Below are positions 43,607-51,144 of a DNA stretch of 64,000 nt, piece after piece. The stretch's first letter is position 1, and every line of letters starts with the position of its first letter. This stretch comes from Aequorivita vladivostokensis (GTDB lineage Bacteria > Bacteroidota > Bacteroidia > Flavobacteriales > Flavobacteriaceae), in contig NZ_JSVU01000009.1 of the NCBI RefSeq assembly GCF_000952855.1, positions 62,001 to 126,000 on the forward strand, in the 5' to 3' direction. Under the pieces are notes generated by a model. That model saw only the letters and a list, made by a program, of their open reading frames with translations. It did not search any database and was not told the DNA's origin. The position numbers and the translations under genes were made by a program.

Positions 43607-43835
43607 TTATATTGTATTTCCGTTTCTTTTCCTCTAAAATATCTTTCATAGAATACGGGCTAATCCCACTATCAATACCTTTTTGTATTTCTTTACGCAG
43701 GTTTTCAAGCTTTTGATGGTTTATTTCATGAAGGCGCAACGCTTCCCGTACCACTTCGCTGGCATTCATATAATCGCCGGACGCTACCTTGTCATCAATA
43801 TATTTTCGTTGTTTTTCTGTTAAGCTTACATTCAT
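43599..43835 (-). CDS. ParD-family antitoxin
   Basis: 78 residues. The N-terminal part (MNVSLTEKQRKYIDDKVASGDYMNASEVVREALRLHE, cited here as the segment around DYMNASEVVREAL) is a ribbon-helix-helix DNA-binding domain, and the Lys/Glu-rich C-terminal tail would wrap the toxin. It should repress its own promoter together with ParE. Its start is 163 bases from the divergent cupin-like gene, and the AT-rich stretch between the two is the likely promoter/operator region. Confidence 0.88.
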   Translation of the reverse strand: MNVSLTEKQRKYIDDKVASGDYMNASEVVREALRLHEINHQKLENLRKEIQKGIDSGISPYSMKDILEEKKRKYNING

Positions 43836-43973
43836 GATTTCCTGTTTTTAAATATATCCAAATGTACGATTTATGTCTAAAATTGACAAATATGGACATT
43901 CGAAATAAAGTCACCTAGATTAATTTTACTTAAAGTTATATTAACATCAGGCTTAAAATCTATACAGGATTTG

Positions 43974-43981
43974 TAAATTTG
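43974..43981 (+). promoter_or_regulatory. Candidate -7 box of the JmjC/cupin gene
   Basis: TAAATTTG fits TAnnTTTG and lies 16 bases before the ATG at 43998, giving a short leader. No clear -33 TTG. Confidence 0.35.
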
Positions 43982-43997
43982 AAGGTCGAAAATAATT

Positions 43998-44852
43998 ATG
44001 CAGCTACAACAAATAGACAGGGTAAAAACCATTACCAAGGAAGACTTTCTACAAAACTATTTTAAGCCCCAAAAACCTGTTGTTATTGAACGGTTTATTG
44101 AGGACTGGCCTGCATATACCAAATGGAATTTGGATTATATGGCCGATGTTGCGGGCGATAAAATGGTACCACTCTACGACAACCGCCCAGTGAGCCACAA
44201 GGATGGTTTCAACGAACCGCACGCAAGGATGAAAATGCGGGAGTATGTGGAATTACTTAAAAAAGAACCCACCAAATACCGCATCTTTCTGTGGAATATT
44301 TTAAAGGAAGTGCCTCAACTTCAAAAGGATTTCAAATATCCCGATTTTGGATTGAAATTGATGAAAGGCCTGCCCATGCTTTTCTTTGGAGGAAAGGATT
44401 CCTATACATTTATGCATTACGATATCGATCTGGCAAACATCTTCCATTTCCATTTCCAAGGTAAAAAGGAAGTGATTCTTTTTGACCAAAAGCAAAACGA
44501 TTACCTCTATAAAATCCCGCATTCACTAATTACCAGGGAAGACATAGATTTCCACGACCCCGATTATGAAAAATGGCCTGCGCTGAAAAAAGCCAAAGGC
44601 TATATTGCCAACTTGGAGCACGGCAACGTTCTCTATATGCCCGAAGGCTACTGGCACTATATGCGCTACATAACTCCAGGGTTTTCCATGAGCCTGCGCG
44701 CCATACCACGAAACCCCAAAAACTTGGCAAAAGCGGTTTACAACATTGCCTTTATGCGCTATTTTGACCAATTGATGCGAAAGCTGAAAGGCCAAAAATG
44801 GATTGATTGGAAAAACGAACAAGCCATCGTTCGCACTCATAAAGCGTTATAA
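43998..44852 (+). CDS. Cupin-like/JmjC domain protein (putative Fe(II)/2-oxoglutarate oxygenase)
   Basis: 284 residues. The KPVVIERFIEDWPAYTKW beginning and cupin_8/JmjC core with iron ligands in FMHYDIDLANIFH (His140, Asp142) and PEGYWHYM (His220) suggest a 2-oxoglutarate-dependent dioxygenase, such as a protein hydroxylase. The length is normal. Substrate unknown. It is followed 38 bases later by a small outer-membrane barrel gene on the same strand, and divergent from the ParDE module. All three metal ligands appear to be present, so it should be active. Confidence 0.87.
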   Translation: MQLQQIDRVKTITKEDFLQNYFKPQKPVVIERFIEDWPAYTKWNLDYMADVAGDKMVPLYDNRPVSHKDGFNEPHARMKMREYVELLKKEPTKYRIFLWNILKEVPQLQKDFKYPDFGLKLMKGLPMLFFGGKDSYTFMHYDIDLANIFHFHFQGKKEVILFDQKQNDYLYKIPHSLITREDIDFHDPDYEKWPALKKAKGYIANLEHGNVLYMPEGYWHYMRYITPGFSMSLRAIPRNPKNLAKAVYNIAFMRYFDQLMRKLKGQKWIDWKNEQAIVRTHKAL

Positions 44853-44890
44853 TTACTGAAGAAATCACTACCTTTCCTTTAAATTTTTTG

Positions 44891-45409
44891 ATGATGAAGT
44901 TATTTTCAACCATTTTCGCACTTCTTATCGTCCAACTCACCTTTGCGCAGGCCTATTCAGGTACGGGCGATGTGAAATTTCAGTTGGGCGCCAATTTTCA
45001 AAACAACGGTACCGGAATTATGGGCAGTTTGGATTTTGGCGTGGGTGAGAACATTTCCCTGGGCATTGCATCCGCTTATCTTTTAGGGATTGATAAAGTA
45101 AGCGATTTGGACGGCAATGAAAAACCCTTTGCGGAATTTAAAGACCGTTTCGATTTCCGGGGTCGCTTCAATGCAAACCTGGGCAATGTTATAAATGTGG
45201 ACCCGAATTTTGATGTGTATCCCGGACTTTACGTGAGTTTAAAAAACTTTGGTGGGCATTTGGGCGCGCGGTATTTCTTCACCAGCGGTTTTGGGGTTTT
45301 TACGGAGTTTAGCGCCCCCTTTGCAAAATTTAACACAGATACCTTAACCCCTGCTGAAAAGCTTCACAACCAATTCGCCGTAAATTTGGGGGCTTCGTTC
45401 AATATTTAA
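44891..45409 (+). CDS. Small outer-membrane beta-barrel protein
   Basis: 172 residues. Signal peptide (KLFSTIFALLIVQLTFAQ) then alternating strands such as DVKFQLGANFQNNGTGIMGSL, YPGLYVSLKNFGGHLGARYF and GFGVFTEFSAPFAKF, ending in the aromatic-terminated NLGASFNI-like strand. The start could be the ATG at 44891 or 44894. The shape suggests an eight-stranded OmpX/OmpA-type barrel; I recognise it as a Flavobacteriaceae conserved hypothetical protein only. It follows the cupin-like gene, with which it may be cotranscribed. Confidence 0.75.
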   Translation: MMKLFSTIFALLIVQLTFAQAYSGTGDVKFQLGANFQNNGTGIMGSLDFGVGENISLGIASAYLLGIDKVSDLDGNEKPFAEFKDRFDFRGRFNANLGNVINVDPNFDVYPGLYVSLKNFGGHLGARYFFTSGFGVFTEFSAPFAKFNTDTLTPAEKLHNQFAVNLGASFNI

Positions 45410-45475
45410 ATTTTTGCTATTTACAATTTTTATTGCCGCTGGGGCAAATTTTCAACTCGTGCCCAAGCAAAATTC

Positions 45476-45952
45476 TTATTTAGAAATCTCTCCAACCTTC
45501 CCATAAACCAACTCCGGCTCCCACCCGCGATAAAAAAGATAATCCGCCAGTTTTTTCCGCCTTTTTTGAAGGTCCTTTTCCAAAGCCAATTGCCGCAAAC
45601 GCTTTTCCGCAAGGGCTTCAAAGGTTTTGTAGTATTCGGAATCGGGTATCTCCTTTAGGGCGATCTGAATATTGTATTTTGAGATTTCGCGCCGCTTCAA
45701 TTCGTTTACAATTCTGCTTCTTCCCCATTGCTTCGTTCTGAACTTTCCACGTGCAAAGGCCTGTGCAAAGCGGGTTTCATTTAAAAAATTGTGCCGCAGT
45801 AAATGATCAATTATTTGATCTACCGCTTCAGGGATCATCCGCATTTCATACAGTTTTTGATGCACTTCCTTATGGCAACGCTCTTGGTATGCGCAGTAGC
45901 GCTCCATTCGCTTGGTAGCTTCATCAACGGTGTATGTTTTGTGGGTGTTCAA
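45476..45952 (-). CDS. recX: Regulatory protein RecX
   Basis: 158 residues with a TTG start at 45952 (MNTHKTYTVDEATKRMERYC). The helical triplet repeats CAYQERCHKEVHQKL, LLRHNFLNETRFAQAFARGKF and the QWGRSRIVNELKRREIS segment match RecX, which limits RecA filament growth. It is not next to recA here. A repeat of the CTCTGTG family lies just upstream (45987-46061). Confidence 0.93.
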   Translation of the reverse strand: MNTHKTYTVDEATKRMERYCAYQERCHKEVHQKLYEMRMIPEAVDQIIDHLLRHNFLNETRFAQAFARGKFRTKQWGRSRIVNELKRREISKYNIQIALKEIPDSEYYKTFEALAEKRLRQLALEKDLQKRRKKLADYLFYRGWEPELVYGKVGEISK

Positions 45953-45986
45953 TTCTTTAAAAAATAGTTCGTTACTCCTATGTGTG

Positions 45987-46061
45987 CTTTGTGTTTTCTT
46001 GGTGCGCTATGTGGTAAAATTAACCACAAAGGACGCAAAGTTTTTCACAAAGAGCACAAAG
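45987..46061. repeat. Imperfect inverted repeat of the CTCTGTG family (copy 3)
   Basis: The left half ends with GTGGT (46011-46015) and the right half begins AACCACAAAGGACGCAAAG and later CACAAAGAGCACAAAG. It is a diverged copy of the elements at 4867-4944 and 20844-20898, with an extra internal CACAAAG unit. It lies between recX and the RNase G gene. Confidence 0.7.
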
Positions 46062-46120
46062 AAAATTTTATAATTGGGACAAAAGTTGCGAAACTATCTC
46101 AGTAAAAAGACTGGGCACAA

Positions 46121-46158
46121 AAAAACCCCTTCCGAAGTAAGTCTTCAAAAGGGGTTTT
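46121..46158 (-). terminator. Rho-independent terminator of the RNase G gene
   Basis: AAAACCCCTT pairs with AAGGGGTTTT, with an inner GAAG/CTTC stem. On the minus strand a T-run follows (complement of the A-run at 46119-46125). Confidence 0.85.
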
Positions 46159-46160
46159 GG

Positions 46161-47705
46161 TTATTTTATCAATTCACCATCTTTATCGTGAAAGTGATAT
46201 TCAAGATACGTATATGCATCCCGAGGCTGGATTTTTACCCATTTCTTGTGCTCCAAAAACCATTTGGTGCGCACACTTGGGAAACCTTTGGTTAAAAAGG
46301 CCGCTATAAAAGGATGCGTGTTTAAAGTTATCTTTTTATAGTCTTTTTTAAAGAGACGTTTTACCTCTTCGTTTATTCTATTTACAACAATGATGGGCGC
46401 TTCAATTTCTCCATCAATAACGTTGCTGGGATCTTCCTCGCGCGTTTTGATGTTCATCTCAGGCCTAACGCGTTGGCGGGTTATCTGTATCAACCCAAAT
46501 TTGCTCGGCGGGAGAATTTTATGCTTTGCCCTATCGTCCTTCATTTCTTCGCGAAGGTGGTTGTAGAGTTGTTTGCGGTGATTGGCATTTGCCAAATCAA
46601 TAAAATCTACTACAATAATTCCTCCCATATCGCGCAACCTTAGCTGTCTTGCCACCTCGGTGGCTGCAATCAAATTCACCTCCAGCGCTGTGCCTTCCTG
46701 CGTTTTCTGCTTGTTGCTTCGATTACCGCTGTTCACGTCTATTACGTGCATGGCTTCGGTATGTTCTATTACCAGATAAGCACCTTTGCTGCCTGATACT
46801 GTTTTTCCGAAGGAAGTTTTGATCTGTCTTTCTATTCCGAATTTCTCAAACATCGGAACATTGCTGTCATAAAACTTTACGATATTTTCTTTTTTCGGTG
46901 CAATTTCCTGCACATAATCTTTTATTTGCAAGTAAAGGGTTTCATCGTCAATATGTATTGCGGAGAATGAATCGTTAAACATATCGCGGATGATGGATGC
47001 TCCCCTGTTTAGCTCGCTCAGCACTTTTGAAGGGTGGTGCGCCCCTTGTAGCTTCTTACACATCGCCGTCCAGCGATCCATAAGGTTCTGTAAATCTTTG
47101 TCCAGTTCTGCTACTTTTTTGCCCTCGGCAACGGTTCTGATAATTACGCCAAATCCTTTTGGTTTTATGCTTGTTATCAAGCGTTTTAACCTGTCTTTTT
47201 CTTCATTGCTCTCTATTTTTTGTGAAACGGAGACGCGATCTGAAAACGGGACCAGTACAATATATCTTCCGGCTATGGAAAGCTCGGAACTTATACGTGG
47301 CCCTTTGGTGGAAATGGGTTCTTTTACAATTTGAACCAATATGGATTGATTGCTCTTTAAGGCATCGTTTAGGTTGCCGTGCTTATCAATCTCTTTTTCG
47401 AATGGAAAATTATTTAAGGTATAATCCTTTAACTTACCGGAGCTCACGCTTTTCACAAATTTCAATTGCGAAAGTACTTTTGGCCCGAGATCGTGATAGT
47501 GTAAAAAACCATCTTTCTCATAGCCCACGTTTACAAAGGCGGCGTTTAAGCCAGGGACCGTTTTACGTATTTTGGCAAGAAATATGTCGCCAACCGTAAA
47601 ATTGTTGTCCTCTTCCTCTTTGTGGAGCTCTATAAGCTTTCCATCCTTTAAAAGGGCAAAATCAACTTCTTGTGAACCGGACCTAATAAATAATTCGTAG
47701 TTCAC
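46161..47705 (-). CDS. rng: Ribonuclease E/G family endoribonuclease
   Basis: 514 residues with a GTG start at 47705 (MNYELFIRSGSQEVDFALL). An S1 RNA-binding domain near 35-130 (VGDIFLAKIRKTVPGLNAAFVNVGYEKDGFLHYHDL region) precedes the catalytic domain, with metal-binding Asp residues in HVIDVNSG and GIIVVDFIDLAN. The length and lack of a C-terminal extension are those of RNase G rather than RNase E. It processes rRNA and mRNA 5' ends. HU and a 30-residue basic protein gene lie upstream on the same strand. Confidence 0.95.
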   Translation of the reverse strand: MNYELFIRSGSQEVDFALLKDGKLIELHKEEEDNNFTVGDIFLAKIRKTVPGLNAAFVNVGYEKDGFLHYHDLGPKVLSQLKFVKSVSSGKLKDYTLNNFPFEKEIDKHGNLNDALKSNQSILVQIVKEPISTKGPRISSELSIAGRYIVLVPFSDRVSVSQKIESNEEKDRLKRLITSIKPKGFGVIIRTVAEGKKVAELDKDLQNLMDRWTAMCKKLQGAHHPSKVLSELNRGASIIRDMFNDSFSAIHIDDETLYLQIKDYVQEIAPKKENIVKFYDSNVPMFEKFGIERQIKTSFGKTVSGSKGAYLVIEHTEAMHVIDVNSGNRSNKQKTQEGTALEVNLIAATEVARQLRLRDMGGIIVVDFIDLANANHRKQLYNHLREEMKDDRAKHKILPPSKFGLIQITRQRVRPEMNIKTREEDPSNVIDGEIEAPIIVVNRINEEVKRLFKKDYKKITLNTHPFIAAFLTKGFPSVRTKWFLEHKKWVKIQPRDAYTYLEYHFHDKDGELIK

Positions 47706-47902
47706 GTTACATTAATTTTGTTGCCCCGAATTCACTTCGGGACTAATTAAACAATATTTTTCACAGATTTATATAAAATCCGGCGAAACTGCACCCAAAC
47801 CAAAAGCCGGTTGCTGCAATCTCATTTTCAAAGAACGATTTTTCGTTTGATTTATTCGGAAATAGCGCCAAAAAGGCAAAATTTCCAAAACACTTTTAAA
47901 AC

Positions 47903-47932
47903 AGAAAAAGTAGTTTAGAAACTACTTTTTCT
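47903..47932 (-). terminator. Palindrome/terminator overlapping the stop of the 30-residue basic protein gene
   Basis: AGAAAAAGTAGTTT and AAACTACTTTTTCT form a perfect 14-base stem with a two-base centre. The stop codon and final Lys codons of the small gene lie within it. Confidence 0.65.
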
Positions 47933-48014
47933 TTTTGTGGCGGTTAGCGCGACGACGCTTTTTACGCTTGTGGGTCGCTACCTTATGTCTTTTTCTTTTT
48001 TTACCACTTGGCAT
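47922..48014 (-). CDS. 30-residue highly basic protein, candidate Bacteroidetes-specific ribosomal protein
   Basis: ATG at 48014, stop at 47922. The product starts MPSGKKRKRHKVATHKRKKR and ends in four Lys; of 30 residues about 20 are Lys, Arg or His. Such composition, the run-on MPSG start and placement 46 bases after HU and before RNase G fit a tiny ribosomal protein; I recall that a Bacteroidetes-specific one called bL38 was described from Flavobacterium ribosomes, and this may be it, but I cannot compare sequences here. A palindrome overlaps its stop codon. It is too short for many gene finders. Confidence 0.65.
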   Translation of the reverse strand: MPSGKKRKRHKVATHKRKKRRRANRHKKKK

Positions 48015-48059
48015 ACTAAAGTCTTTTTTAATGCTCCACCAAAGTGGAACGGGTTAGAA

Positions 48060-48350
48060 TTATTTTACGTCCACGTTGGTCTTTACACCCTCAACAAAAA
48101 CTTTTGCTGGTTTAAAGGCCGGAATATTGTGAGCTGGTATTTTGATTGTTGTGTTTTTTGAAATATTTCTTCCAGTTTTTTCAGCTCTTGTTTTGATGAT
48201 AAAACTTCCAAAACCTCTTAAATACACGTTGTCTCCACCCTCCAAAGAATTCTTGACTTCTTCCATAAAGGTTTCAACTGTAGCTTGTACTTCATTCTTT
48301 TCCATTCCTAGCTTTTCTGAAATCTTCGCTACGATATCTGCTTTCGTCAT
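48060..48350 (-). CDS. HU family DNA-binding protein
   Basis: 96 residues. MTKADIVAKISEKLGMEKNEVQATVETFM, the VYLRGFGSFIIKTRAEKTGRN arm base, then the flexible-arm segment TIKIPAHNIPAFKPAK with the intercalating Pro. This is the HU/IHF fold at full length; it bends DNA and helps compact the nucleoid. Divergent from mutY, with 129 bases between starts. The 30-residue basic protein gene follows on the same strand. Confidence 0.96.
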   Translation of the reverse strand: MTKADIVAKISEKLGMEKNEVQATVETFMEEVKNSLEGGDNVYLRGFGSFIIKTRAEKTGRNISKNTTIKIPAHNIPAFKPAKVFVEGVKTNVDVK

Positions 48351-48479
48351 TACTTATTAATTTTAATTATTATTCTTTTACTAGATTTTTTTTAGAGACC
48401 GCAAATATACATATTTTAAAATCAATAATTCAAACCTTAATCCTTTAAAATTTAAAGGGATATAGATTAATTTTACCCA

Positions 48480-49544
48480 ATGCCCAAAATAGCTCCATAT
48501 TTCTCCAAAAAACTCATTGTGTGGTATTTACAGAACAAACGCAATCTACCCTGGCGCAATACAAATAACCCATACCACATTTGGCTTTCAGAAATTATGC
48601 TGCAGCAAACGCGTGTTTTGCAAGGTCTGCCCTACTATTTAAAATTTATTGAAGCCTATCCAAAAGTTGAAGATCTGGCCAGCGCTCCCGAAGATGAAGT
48701 TTTAAAACTATGGCAAGGCTTGGGTTATTACTCCCGTGCAAGAAACCTGCACGCAACAGCAAAAAGGGTTGCCAATGAAATGGAAGGTATTTTTCCTAAC
48801 AATTACAAGGATTTGCTGAAGCTGAAAGGCGTGGGCGATTATACCGCCAGCGCCATTGCAAGTATTTCCTTTAACCAGCCCGAGGCCGTGGTCGATGGCA
48901 ATGTGTATCGCGTGCTTTCCCGGTTTTTTGGAATTTCCACTCCCATAAATTCCACCGCCGGACAAAAGGAATTTAAACAACTCGCGCAAGAGCTGATAGT
49001 CAAAGAACAGCCGGGCACCTTCAATCAGGCCATTATGGAGTTTGGCGCGCGTTACTGCGTGCCGCAAAATCCCGATTGCGAAAACTGCATTTTCAATGAC
49101 AGCTGTGTAGCCTTTCAGCAGAAAAAGGTGGCGCAACTTCCCGTAAAGATTAAATCGAAGCCTGTAAAGCAACGGTTTTTCAACTACCTGGTAATACTTT
49201 CGGAAAACGAGCGGACCGTTTTGCAACAGCGCAACGGGAAAGGAATTTGGCATAAACTGTATGAGTTTCCGCTGATTGAAACTTCAAAAGAAATTGAGGT
49301 TTCAGAATTGCAAAAACTTCCACAGTTCCAAGATTTTTCCGACAAAATAAACATTCGGAACATTTCACTTTATAATGAAGAAGCCGTGGTGCACAAACTT
49401 TCGCACCAGCATCTCAACACACGTTTTTGGATTATTGAGACTCTTGACGAAACCGAAAGCTCCGTCGCCATTTCAGAAATAGAAAGCTATGCCGTGCCCG
49501 TGTTGATTGCAAATTTTGTTTCGGAGTTTTTTGAAAACTACTGA
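48480..49544 (+). CDS. mutY: A/G-specific adenine glycosylase
   Basis: 354 residues. The helix-hairpin-helix LLKLKGVGDYTASAIAS, catalytic Asp in AVVDGNVYRVLSRFFG, the [4Fe-4S] cysteines (CVPQNPDCENCIFNDSC) and a C-terminal NUDIX-like domain (from about 230) are all present. MutY removes adenine mispaired with 8-oxoguanine. It begins a plus-strand run through the zinc-ribbon protein, ssb, gldE and gldD. The mutY-ssb-gldE-gldD order is known from gliding Flavobacteriaceae. Confidence 0.97.
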   Translation: MPKIAPYFSKKLIVWYLQNKRNLPWRNTNNPYHIWLSEIMLQQTRVLQGLPYYLKFIEAYPKVEDLASAPEDEVLKLWQGLGYYSRARNLHATAKRVANEMEGIFPNNYKDLLKLKGVGDYTASAIASISFNQPEAVVDGNVYRVLSRFFGISTPINSTAGQKEFKQLAQELIVKEQPGTFNQAIMEFGARYCVPQNPDCENCIFNDSCVAFQQKKVAQLPVKIKSKPVKQRFFNYLVILSENERTVLQQRNGKGIWHKLYEFPLIETSKEIEVSELQKLPQFQDFSDKINIRNISLYNEEAVVHKLSHQHLNTRFWIIETLDETESSVAISEIESYAVPVLIANFVSEFFENY

Positions 49545-49603
49545 CTCGATTTAAACCGCAAAAATCTACATTATAATGTATCTTTAACTTTTCTGAAAAA
49601 GCT

Positions 49604-50563
49604 ATGGAACTATTAAATAGAATTCAATGCCCCGCCTGCGGAGCAACCTCATCGTACTCTGAGACCGAGCCAGGGCATTACAAATGCGGCTACTGCCTTT
49701 CCAATTGGGAACAGCTAAGCATTCTTCCGGAGAAAAGCAACGAGCAGCAATTTTTAGAAAAATGCGAGGCGATTTTTGATGAACAGCAAAAGCTGACCCC
49801 GGACCGACCAAAATATTTTGAACGTTCCTTTGCCAACATCACTACCTTTTATTCGTTCTTTTCTGAAATAAAAACCCCCGCATATCGGGAACAACTTTTG
49901 CCGAAATTCAACACATTGGTGGACAAACAGATTGAAGAATTTGCCAAACAAAAAATTGACGCAGCCGTGGATCGGGATAAAATATTCTCCAGCTACCCCG
50001 ATAAATTTGTTTTGATAATTTATCTCGCGGAACTAAACTATATGTCCGCCAAGGCAATGGCCCTGACTTTTAATGAAAAGGACAAGCTGGAAGAAGCCGT
50101 CCTAAAATTAACCAAGGCCCAAAATCTCTTCGGCCCCTCAATAAATGAGTGGCAGCCAAAAATATCAAAGGCCATAGTGGGCATATTGCAGCGTTTGGGG
50201 GAGCAGGAAAGAACTTTTGACTACATCCATTCGTTATTTAAAAATCAAAGCATTCCTGCCTTCAAAGCTTATCATCACAAAAGCAGCGGGTTTTTGCCAG
50301 ATGAAGAGGATATTGCCCATTTCAGGGAAGACCGCAAAGCATATTCCGATGATGTAAAATATCTTTTTGAGGACATTATTTTCTCAGAGGAATACATAAA
50401 TTGGGAAAGCAAGATTATGAAGGAAGCGGAAACTAAATCCAATATGGAGAAACCTACCGAGATTTCAGAGGAAGATATTGAAACCGCACCTGAAGTTTCC
50501 GTCAAAACGGATGAAACGGCAATTCCCAAAAAACCTTCCTTTTGGCAAAAACTGTTTGGTTAG
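49604..50563 (+). CDS. Hypothetical protein with N-terminal zinc ribbon
   Basis: 319 residues. The N-terminus reads IQCPACGATSSYSETEPGHYKCGYC, two CxxC pairs 16 bases apart in the protein (Cys near 9, 12, 28 and 31), a zinc ribbon. The rest is mostly helical and acidic, with YFERSFANITTFYSFFSEI, LEEAVLKLTKAQNLFG and a Glu/Thr/Pro-rich tail (PTEISEEDIETAPEVSV) ending FWQKLFG. No catalytic motif is apparent. I do not recognise a family. It lies between mutY and ssb on the same strand, where most gliding relatives, as I recall, have the two genes adjacent. Role unknown; the zinc ribbon hints at nucleic-acid or protein binding. Confidence 0.7.
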   Translation: MELLNRIQCPACGATSSYSETEPGHYKCGYCLSNWEQLSILPEKSNEQQFLEKCEAIFDEQQKLTPDRPKYFERSFANITTFYSFFSEIKTPAYREQLLPKFNTLVDKQIEEFAKQKIDAAVDRDKIFSSYPDKFVLIIYLAELNYMSAKAMALTFNEKDKLEEAVLKLTKAQNLFGPSINEWQPKISKAIVGILQRLGEQERTFDYIHSLFKNQSIPAFKAYHHKSSGFLPDEEDIAHFREDRKAYSDDVKYLFEDIIFSEEYINWESKIMKEAETKSNMEKPTEISEEDIETAPEVSVKTDETAIPKKPSFWQKLFG

Positions 50564-50637
50564 CATTGAAAATGAAGTGAATCTATAATTTCCGCGATTT
50601 AAAATCTTAAATTTCCTTATATTTAAAACGCAAAATC

Positions 50638-50645
50638 TACCTTTG
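50638..50645 (+). promoter_or_regulatory. Candidate -7 box of ssb
   Basis: TACCTTTG fits TAnnTTTG and is 22 bases before the ssb ATG. The -33 region has no clear TTG. Confidence 0.4.
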
Positions 50646-50667
50646 CACAAATAGAAAAATTACAATT

Positions 50668-51123
50668 ATGAGTGGAACATTGAACAAAGTAATGTTGATT
50701 GGGCATACCGGCGATGATGTGAAAATGCATTATTTTGAAGGCGGAAACAGTTTGGGCCGTTTTCCGCTGGCAACCAATGAAACCTATACAAACAAAACCA
50801 CAAACGAACGTGTAACCAATACGGAATGGCACAATATTGTGGTACGCAACAAAGCTGCGGAAATCTGCGAGAAATATTTGAAAAAAGGCGACATGGTCTA
50901 TATTGAGGGTCGTCTAAAAACCCGTAAATGGCAGGACGATAAAGGAATGGATAGGTACAGCACAGAAATACACTGTACAGATTTCACATTTTTGAGTCCA
51001 AAAGGCGAAAGCAGCAGTGCTGCCAATAACAACGCAGGACAAAATACGCAAAGACCGCAGCCTTCTTCGGGACCACAAAACAACAATCCAGTTTCGGAAG
51101 AAGAGGATGATCTTCCTTTTTAA
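50668..51123 (+). CDS. ssb: Single-stranded DNA-binding protein
   Basis: 151 residues. The OB-fold runs from MSGTLNKVMLIGHTGDDVKM to about 110, with TEWHNIVVRNKAAEICEKYLKKGDMVYIEGRL. The tail is Gln/Asn/Pro/Ser-rich and ends SEEEDDLPF, the acidic tip that recruits partner proteins. It binds single-stranded DNA in replication and repair. gldE starts 21 bases after it. Confidence 0.97.
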   Translation: MSGTLNKVMLIGHTGDDVKMHYFEGGNSLGRFPLATNETYTNKTTNERVTNTEWHNIVVRNKAAEICEKYLKKGDMVYIEGRLKTRKWQDDKGMDRYSTEIHCTDFTFLSPKGESSSAANNNAGQNTQRPQPSSGPQNNNPVSEEEDDLPF

Positions 51124-51144
51124 CGTTTAACTAAAACCATCAAC

